This document shows positions 21,867-26,979 of a DNA stretch of 26,979 nt, in pieces. Positions within the stretch are counted from its first letter, which is position 1. The number at the start of each line of letters is the position of its first letter. The DNA comes from Deltaproteobacteria bacterium (GTDB lineage Bacteria > Desulfobacterota_B > Binatia > UBA9968), in contig VBKY01000019.1 of the NCBI GenBank assembly GCA_005879255.1, positions 1 to 26,979 on the forward strand, read 5' to 3'. A program made the position numbers and the translations under genes. Under the pieces are notes generated by a model that was not told the DNA's origin, did not search any database, and was given only the letters and a program-made list of their open reading frames with translations.

Positions 21867-22925
21867 CTATTCCCCCAGGAGTTTTTTCATCCGCGCGATA
21901 ATGTCAGGAGGTTGGTTCATCACGTCTTTAACGATCTTCTCCAGCTCTTCGCCCGGCACCGGATCGAGATCGAACTTGCGCTTATCGAGATCGGCGAGAA
22001 ATTCCTTGTCCTCCATGGTTTTACCAAATGCTTCGCGCAAGATTTTCACACGCTCCGGCGGAATCCCCGGCGTGCCGAGCATCGGCCGTCCGAGCCCTCC
22101 CGATGCCAGCATCAAGTTCGCCAGACGCCGGCTCGATTCGGGCGTCTTGTACTTATCCATCAGCTCCCAAACGGTCGGCGTTTCCGGCAACTTGCTATCG
22201 CGTTTTTTGCCGGTCTGGATAATGTTGCGGACGAAACCCTTCTTGCGCCACGTGTGGTAAGGCTCGCGCGACAAAAACGCCTCGATCGTAAATGCGCGGC
22301 AATGAATTTCGCCGCGTTCGACCGCCAGATCGATCTCCGGCCCGCCGGGATAACCTTGCACGAGGTTGAACTTCGTCCCGATCAGTTCCTCGAATAACTT
22401 GGGCAAATAATAGGCTGTATCGGATGTTCCCTGCGCGCCGCAGCGAGGCGGCTCTTTGGCATTGCGGACATCCTCAATCGTCTTGTACGGCGTGTCAGCG
22501 CGCATATACATCTGGTACTCGCCCTGTACCGGCGAACCGATCCAGACAAACTTGGCCCAATCGTACTGCGCTTCCTTGCGTCCGATCAACTGATCGAAGT
22601 AAAGCGACGGCACGATCGAGCCGATCAACGTCAATCCGTCCGGTTTTGTTTTGTTGTAGAGGTAGTTCGCCGCGATCATGTGGCCGGCGCCCGGCATGTT
22701 TTGCACGATCATGTCCGGCCGCCCCGGAATATGCTTGCCCATATGCTGCGCCAACAAACGCGACCACTGATCGTAAAGCGCGCCGGCGGTGGTCCCGGCG
22801 ATCACGGTAATCGTCTTGCCTTTGTAAAACTCGGCCTGCGCGGAAACCAAGTTCGACCATATCAAGCTCGCGGCAAAAGCGAGTGCGCTTAAAAGGTAAA
22901 AGCATCTTTTTCGAATATCGGGCAT
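21867..22925 (-). CDS. Tripartite tricarboxylate transporter substrate-binding protein (TctC/Bug family)
   Basis: Bug/TctC proteins bind carboxylates such as citrate, aromatic acids or amino acids in the periplasm for tripartite transporters or as sensors. The 352-residue product has a signal peptide (core YLLSALAFAASLIW, end VSAQA), then FYKGKTITVIAGTTAGALYD, MGKHIPGRPDMIVQNMPGAG, and AANYLYNKTKPDGLTLI, all typical of the family. Later GTPGIPPERVKILREAFGKT and the C-terminal helices also fit. In many Bug proteins the ligand-binding loop has a Gly-Gly/Asp at the G-x-x-x-D position; here TAGALYD keeps the Asp. ATG 22925 has GAGGAG five bases upstream and begins the signal peptide; the frame is open to 23000. 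No TctA/TctB genes are present. Confidence 0.88.
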   Translation of the reverse strand: MPDIRKRCFYLLSALAFAASLIWSNLVSAQAEFYKGKTITVIAGTTAGALYDQWSRLLAQHMGKHIPGRPDMIVQNMPGAGHMIAANYLYNKTKPDGLTLIGSIVPSLYFDQLIGRKEAQYDWAKFVWIGSPVQGEYQMYMRADTPYKTIEDVRNAKEPPRCGAQGTSDTAYYLPKLFEELIGTKFNLVQGYPGGPEIDLAVERGEIHCRAFTIEAFLSREPYHTWRKKGFVRNIIQTGKKRDSKLPETPTVWELMDKYKTPESSRRLANLMLASGGLGRPMLGTPGIPPERVKILREAFGKTMEDKEFLADLDKRKFDLDPVPGEELEKIVKDVMNQPPDIIARMKKLLGE

Positions 22926-23427
22926 GGAAACTCCTCTCCGACCATATTCGTAGCGTAATCTATCACGGAACCGTGGTGCGTACAAAAAAAACGATGACAA
23001 GTGCGGTTGTTGTGAGACTCGTGGTTACGCTCGGCTTCATAGGTCGGCTATCAATTTTGTCCGTGCGATTCTCTCCTCCATCCGTTGGACCGCTCCCGAA
23101 TCCTTTCAAATTTGCAATGTTGATGAAAGGTTACGGCAACGTTTGCGCATCACATCGCGCCAAAAATGGTTTATGTTTCAATTGATGGAAACGCAACTTT
23201 GTAATCGGTCAAAAGCTCAACTCTCTAACGGCGTAACGCGAGAGTTTTCGGAGCCTTTTCCAAAGAAAATCTTGAACCGTTTAAGCTTTATTGTTCCTTT
23301 ATGCTGTGATTGGTCTTGGAGTGCGAGGCCCCCGCCGCAGGGTGAACGGATCTTGTTGCTATCGCGCGGCCAAAGTATTACGCCTAATTACGGTTCGAAG
23401 AGCACGGTCGGCGATGGGAGAAACCCC
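22926..23427. other. 502-base gap with no evident gene
   Basis: Between the divergent TctC and aminotransferase genes I see no coding region, RNA gene or strong promoter. Its right half stays open in the aminotransferase frame up to a start at 23143, but the encoded residues do not resemble the family. There is a weak inverted repeat (AACTCTC 23219-23225 and GAGAGTT 23240-23246, 14-base loop). Confidence 0.4.
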
Positions 23428-24654
23428 GTGACATCTAACCCGCCTCTATCCTTTAAAAACAAGCACACAGATTTTTCGGCTGACCGCAATACGACTCCCA
23501 TGCGTAATATTGGCAAAACCACTTCGGCAAGCGCTCCGCTAAGAACTATTCCCCTTCTCGATCTAACGAGAAAATATCGTTCGATCGAAGCTCAATTGCG
23601 CCACCACTGGTCTGACACGTTCGACTCCATGCGCTTGCTCAACGGGACTAATTTGGCGGCATTCGAGCAAGAGTTTGCGGCCTATTGCGGGGTTCGACAC
23701 GCAATCGGGGTCGCCTCCGGCACCGACGCGATTTTCCTATCGCTGCGCGCACTCGCCATCGGGCCTGGGCATGAAGTGATCTTGCCGGCTCACGCGCCCG
23801 CCCCTGTGATTGAACCGATCGTATATTGCGGCGCGACGCCGGTGTTGGTGGACAAAGCCGTTGAAGATTACGGTCCGGATCTGACGAGCCTACAAGCCGC
23901 GGTCACTGCCAAGACAAAAGCAATTATTGCAGTGCATCTGCTTGGGCTTGCTTGCGATATGGAGTCGATCTGTCAGATCGCGGCAAAATATAGGATTCCA
24001 GTCGTGGAAGATTCCTCTCAAGCCCAGGGAGCCGCTTACCGCGGTAAACGCGCCGCCGGTCTCGGCAGCATTACGCCGATGAGCTTGGGGCCGGTTAAGA
24101 ACTTGGCCTGTTACGGCGACGGCGGTGTCGTACTGACCAACGATGATGCTTTAGCGCAAACTGTTCGCTTGCTGCGGGTGCACGGCCAAGGCGAGAAATA
24201 CAACCATAAGATCTATGGCTGGAACAGCCGTCTCGACGAATTGCAGGCGTCCGTTCTGCGAGCGAAACTCCCAACCCTGGATCAGGACAACGCGCGACGG
24301 CGCGAAATCGCCGCGATGTATACAAATCAATTTTGCAACCTGCCCGTGAAAACCCCGCCGGCTTTTGCCGACCGGCAAAGCGTCTATCATCAATACGTCA
24401 TAGAAACCCCCCACCGTGATGAACTCAGGCAATTCCTCGCGGCAAGCGGAGTCGGCACGGGAATCTATTATCCTTTGCCTCTTCATAAACATGAAGCATG
24501 GATAGCGCGCCGCCTGCCGCCATATTCACTGCCGGAATCGGAACGGTACGCGAGTCAAAACATCGCCCTGCCTATGTTTGCCGAACTAACCGACGACGAA
24601 GTCGATTATGTGATCAGCGCCGTGAGAGATTTTTTTTCCGCGCGCGATTACTAG
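23428..24654 (+). CDS. DegT/DnrJ/EryC1/StrS (ArnB/WbpE-like) sugar aminotransferase
   Basis: PLP enzymes of this family add an amino group to a keto sugar attached to a nucleotide. Motifs are in order: IPLLDLTRKYRSIEAQL, the PLP-phosphate region VASGTDAIFLSL, the Asp that holds the PLP nitrogen in PVVEDSSQAQGAAY (D195), and the Schiff-base lysine K224 in SLGPVKNLACYGDGGVV. The fold ends with GVGTGIYYPLPLHKHEAW, a substrate-site loop. GTG 23428 has GGGAG seven bases upstream and gives 408 residues; a 35-residue tail precedes homology, so an internal ATG (23500) is also possible. The GT2 gene starts four bases after the stop and the dehydrogenase fusion follows, an arrangement that implies amino-sugar synthesis and transfer. 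Which carbon is aminated is not visible. Confidence 0.88.
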   Translation: MTSNPPLSFKNKHTDFSADRNTTPMRNIGKTTSASAPLRTIPLLDLTRKYRSIEAQLRHHWSDTFDSMRLLNGTNLAAFEQEFAAYCGVRHAIGVASGTDAIFLSLRALAIGPGHEVILPAHAPAPVIEPIVYCGATPVLVDKAVEDYGPDLTSLQAAVTAKTKAIIAVHLLGLACDMESICQIAAKYRIPVVEDSSQAQGAAYRGKRAAGLGSITPMSLGPVKNLACYGDGGVVLTNDDALAQTVRLLRVHGQGEKYNHKIYGWNSRLDELQASVLRAKLPTLDQDNARRREIAAMYTNQFCNLPVKTPPAFADRQSVYHQYVIETPHRDELRQFLAASGVGTGIYYPLPLHKHEAWIARRLPPYSLPESERYASQNIALPMFAELTDDEVDYVISAVRDFFSARDY

Positions 24655-24658
24655 GTCC

Positions 24659-25549
24659 GTGTCAGGAATCAAGATCTCGGTCGTCGCGCCAATGCATAAC
24701 GAAGAAGGAAACGTTGTGCCGTTGTACGAGGATATCAGCAGAGTCTTAACTCGCCTGGAGCAACCGTACGAAATCATTTTTGTTAACGATCTAAGCGCGG
24801 ACGGCACGCTCGCAAGCATGAAAACGATTCAAAACCGCGACCCTTACTTTCATTTTGTCGATCTGGAAACCAACGTCGGAGAAAATTGGGCTTTGCTGGC
24901 GGGAGTTTCCAAAGCCCGCGGCGAAGTGCTGGTGACCATCGATGGCGATTATCAAAACGATCCCGCTTACATCCCGGCGCTGCTCGAAGAGCTATCGAAC
25001 GGCTATCGGGTAGTCTCGGGCCAGCGACGCCAACGCGTCGACAAGCTTTGGAGCCGGCTGCTGCCCTCACAGATCGCCAACAGTCTGATCCGATTCGTCA
25101 GCGGGGTACCGGTCCACGATTGCGGCTGCGGCCTCAAGGCCTACCGCCGCGAAGTGCTGGACGGGAAATTCGTGCCCGAGGGCTTTATGAATCGCTTCTC
25201 GCCTGCCGCCCTCGGCGTCCGGCCGCACGAATTCGCTGAAGTCGAAGTCGTTGACCGGCCGAGAATTTCGGGTCAGTCCCACTACGGACTCAATCGAGTT
25301 TTTTTTGTCCTCAGAGATCTTGCCGCGCTGCCCTTCGCCATGCGCGGGCCGGCGCGTTGGATCGGGCGTTTCCGTCTGCTGAAGTGCTTTTCTCTGGCGG
25401 TCGCCGTGCTGCTAGCGATTACTGACCGGTGGGGTCTCGGCGCAGCCGCGCTTTTGTTGGCGCTGATCGCGTTTTCGAATGTTTGGAATCTTGGCCGGTT
25501 TATCAGGGCGCAAACGGATCCTGAATTCCGCATCAAAGAGTACAGGTGA
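24659..25549 (+). CDS. Family 2 glycosyltransferase, ArnC/DPM-like (polyprenyl-phosphate sugar transferase)
   Basis: GT2 enzymes of this type transfer a sugar from a nucleotide to undecaprenyl or dolichyl phosphate at the inner membrane. Residues 4-12 (IKISVVAPM) open the Rossmann nucleotide domain; the donor/metal motif is VTIDGDYQNDP (D95, D97, Q99), and NVGENWALLAGVSKARGE is the usual following helix. The ArnC/DPM-specific loop is GVPVHDCGCGLKAYRREVLD. Two hydrophobic helices near the C-terminus (about 243-282) anchor it in the membrane. The start is GTG 24659, four bases after the aminotransferase stop, with only a weak AGG upstream; reinitiation is likely. It sits between an ArnB-like gene and a gene ending in an ArnT-like domain, matching the order of function in the arn pathway. 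Confidence 0.87.
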   Translation: MSGIKISVVAPMHNEEGNVVPLYEDISRVLTRLEQPYEIIFVNDLSADGTLASMKTIQNRDPYFHFVDLETNVGENWALLAGVSKARGEVLVTIDGDYQNDPAYIPALLEELSNGYRVVSGQRRQRVDKLWSRLLPSQIANSLIRFVSGVPVHDCGCGLKAYRREVLDGKFVPEGFMNRFSPAALGVRPHEFAEVEVVDRPRISGQSHYGLNRVFFVLRDLAALPFAMRGPARWIGRFRLLKCFSLAVAVLLAITDRWGLGAAALLLALIAFSNVWNLGRFIRAQTDPEFRIKEYR

Positions 25550-25553
25550 AGTC

Positions 25554-26979
25554 ATGCAGACCAAAGTTTCCGTCGCGCTCGTCGGCGCCGGCTACTGGGG
25601 AAAAAAGTTGTTGCCGAAGTTTGTTGAAAGCGCTGAAAGCTTGGTGAAAGCCGTCTGCGATATCCATCCGGCCCATCGCGCCGAGATCAACCAGACCTAC
25701 CCTGATATTCCTACGACGACCTCCTTCGACGATATTCTCTCTGACCCTGACATCGCGGCTGTCATCCTGGCGACGCCGCTGGCGACGCATTTTTCGTTGG
25801 CGCGCAAAGCTATCGAAGCGGGCAAACATATATGGATCGAAAAGCCGCTGGCGCTCCGCGTGCAGGAAGGACGGGAGCTCGTCGGCCTGAGCCAATCAAG
25901 GGGAACGGCTCTGTTTGTCGATCACACTTTCCTTTACGACCCTGCGATCCGGAAAATTCGCGACCTTATTGCTCATGGCGAGCTCGGTCATGTTCATCAT
26001 ATTTATTCACAGCGTCTTAATTTGGGGCGGATCAAGCGCGATTCCAACGTATGGTGGAATTCTGCGCCGCACGATGTGTCTATTCTGCTGTACCTTTTGG
26101 AAAGCGCGCCGCGGAGCATCGCTCTACACGGGTATCGTTATCTGCAATCGAATTTAGAAGATCTCAATATGGCAGTTCTCGAGATGTCCGATGGCGCGTC
26201 GGCGTTCGTTTATCACAACTGGCTTTTCCCGGAGAACACTGCGAGGCTCACTGCGATCGGCAGCAAAAGAATGCTGGTCTATGAGGGAAAATTCGAAAAG
26301 CGCGCGGTGACCTTGTATGACTACGTCGTTGGGGAACACTCGAGAGAAGTCGATTTGCAGCACCCGCCGACGACTATTCCTTCGAAGATGATCGCTGAAC
26401 GCACGCTATCAGGCTTAACCGCTGAAGAGCCGTTGGCGCTTGCTGTAGACGATTTTCTGGCTAGCATCCGACAGGGTCACCCGCCTGTGTCAGATGGCGC
26501 CTTCTCCTTGCGCGTTCTCGAAGTGCTGGAAGCCGGCGAGAAGTCACTGCGTTCCGGCGGGGCGAAAATTTCAGTGCGCTCTGAACCACATTTGAAGGCT
26601 CCCCGGCCGAGCAAGGTAGCGTCAATCGCCGCTTCGCTTTCCATGAATGAAACGATCGCTAAGCGCGCCGATGCCGGAGAGACGGTTGCGCGTTATGGCC
26701 TTCGTGACCGGGTTCTCTTTGGCGTCCTCCTGCTCCTTTGCGGAGTCGTGCTTTTTGGTCACTTGGGCGCGTCAGCGCTCTTTGAGCCGGACGAAGGGCG
26801 CAATGCCGAGAAGGCCAGAGAAATTTTGCTACTCAATGATTGGGTCACACCGTATCAGAACTTCACCGTCGTTTTGGATAAGCCGATCGCTTACTACTGG
26901 CTTGTCGCCGCGTCTTACAAAATGTTCGGCGTTTCGGAATGGGCCGCTCGATTACCTTCAGCGCTCGCCGCGGCAGCTT
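25554..26979 (+). CDS. Gfo/Idh/MocA dehydrogenase fused to ArnT/PMT-type transferase (partial, runs off the window)
   Basis: The ORF is open for all 475 codons to the window edge. Residues 1-350 are a full NAD(P)-dependent sugar dehydrogenase: VALVGAGYWGKK (G11, G13, G16), ILATPLATHFSLARKAIEAG, the catalytic WIEKPLA (E96-K97-P98), WWNSAPHDVSILLYLL (H173-D174) and a beta-sheet C-terminal half ending RVLEVLEAGEKSLRSGG. A linker of about 35 residues leads to a hydrophobic helix (387-411) and FEPDEGRNAEKAREILL with the D413-E414 pair, then DKPIAYYWLVAASYKMFGVS and EWAARLPSALAA, the start of the ArnT/PMT_2 glycosyltransferase family. I checked the frame base by base and found no stop. The ATG follows the GT2 stop by four bases. 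A separate start at 26643 inside the linker cannot be excluded. Confidence 0.85.
   Translation, partial: MQTKVSVALVGAGYWGKKLLPKFVESAESLVKAVCDIHPAHRAEINQTYPDIPTTTSFDDILSDPDIAAVILATPLATHFSLARKAIEAGKHIWIEKPLALRVQEGRELVGLSQSRGTALFVDHTFLYDPAIRKIRDLIAHGELGHVHHIYSQRLNLGRIKRDSNVWWNSAPHDVSILLYLLESAPRSIALHGYRYLQSNLEDLNMAVLEMSDGASAFVYHNWLFPENTARLTAIGSKRMLVYEGKFEKRAVTLYDYVVGEHSREVDLQHPPTTIPSKMIAERTLSGLTAEEPLALAVDDFLASIRQGHPPVSDGAFSLRVLEVLEAGEKSLRSGGAKISVRSEPHLKAPRPSKVASIAASLSMNETIAKRADAGETVARYGLRDRVLFGVLLLLCGVVLFGHLGASALFEPDEGRNAEKAREILLLNDWVTPYQNFTVVLDKPIAYYWLVAASYKMFGVSEWAARLPSALAAAA

Noticed and set aside
21820..22260. Plus-strand 146-residue ORF
   Set aside because: It lies opposite the TctC gene, is rich in Ser and Arg, and has no family motif; it is a shadow of the real gene.
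23272..23305. TTGAAC...TATGCT promoter ahead of the aminotransferase gene
   Set aside because: The spacer is 22 bases, too long for a sigma-70 promoter.
23143..23427. N-terminal extension of the DegT aminotransferase
   Set aside because: The residues show no aminotransferase similarity, and GTG 23428 has its own ribosome binding site.

Overview
This is a bacterial chromosomal window of moderately high G+C (judged by eye, not computed). It is gene-dense and uses ATG, GTG, TTG and possibly ATT starts with clear Shine-Dalgarno sites. Nothing fixes the taxon. The mix of orphan periplasmic solute-binding proteins, amidohydrolase and isocitrate-lyase-superfamily enzymes, a MoxR/DUF58/SpoIIM operon and dispersed palindromic repeats recalls uncultured soil or groundwater lineages once binned as Deltaproteobacteria, NC10/Rokubacteria or Tectomicrobia. 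That is low-confidence inference. I saw no rRNA, tRNA, CRISPR array, phage gene or transposase.

Layout. (1) 1-3,350: a 44-codon minus-strand gene, a GT9 (heptosyltransferase-like) glycosyltransferase, a pair of very small membrane ORFs in different frames, an exported SH3-like protein and a long imperfect palindrome. (2) 3,350-10,380: an operon-like run of a six-TM protein, DUF4129, DUF4350, MoxR AAA+ ATPase, DUF58, RDD and SpoIIM-like proteins, a widespread but poorly understood envelope module. The RDD gene is separated from its apparent N-terminal coding sequence by an in-frame TAG. (3) 10,534-11,178: phosphatidylserine synthase. (4) 11,251-16,588: solute-binding proteins of the NMT1, TAXI and Fe3+ types, with an amidohydrolase, a RidA-family and a VOC-family protein. 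(5) 16,645-19,498: a decayed small ORF, a DUF2089-type HTH protein coupled to a small membrane protein behind a strong-looking promoter, and a nine-TM protein with a soluble Rossmann/TIR-like C-terminal domain. (6) 19,657-22,925: an isocitrate lyase/PEP mutase-superfamily enzyme, a second NMT1 protein and a TctC (Bug) protein. (7) 23,428-end: a sugar aminotransferase (DegT), an ArnC-like GT2, and a long ORF in which a complete Gfo/Idh/MocA dehydrogenase is fused in frame to the start of an ArnT/PMT-type lipid-linked-sugar transferase. The ORF runs off the window.

How the genes may work together. Region 2 is likely one transcription unit acting at the membrane, with MoxR as chaperone-like ATPase for the DUF58 protein. 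Regions 4 and 6 look like ligand capture plus small-molecule catabolism, but no permease or transporter ATPase is present, so the binding proteins must use transporters encoded elsewhere or act as sensors. Region 7 parallels the ArnB-ArnC-ArnT logic: make an amino sugar, load it on a polyprenyl phosphate, transfer it to an envelope acceptor. The fused dehydrogenase-transferase is the most striking item in the window.
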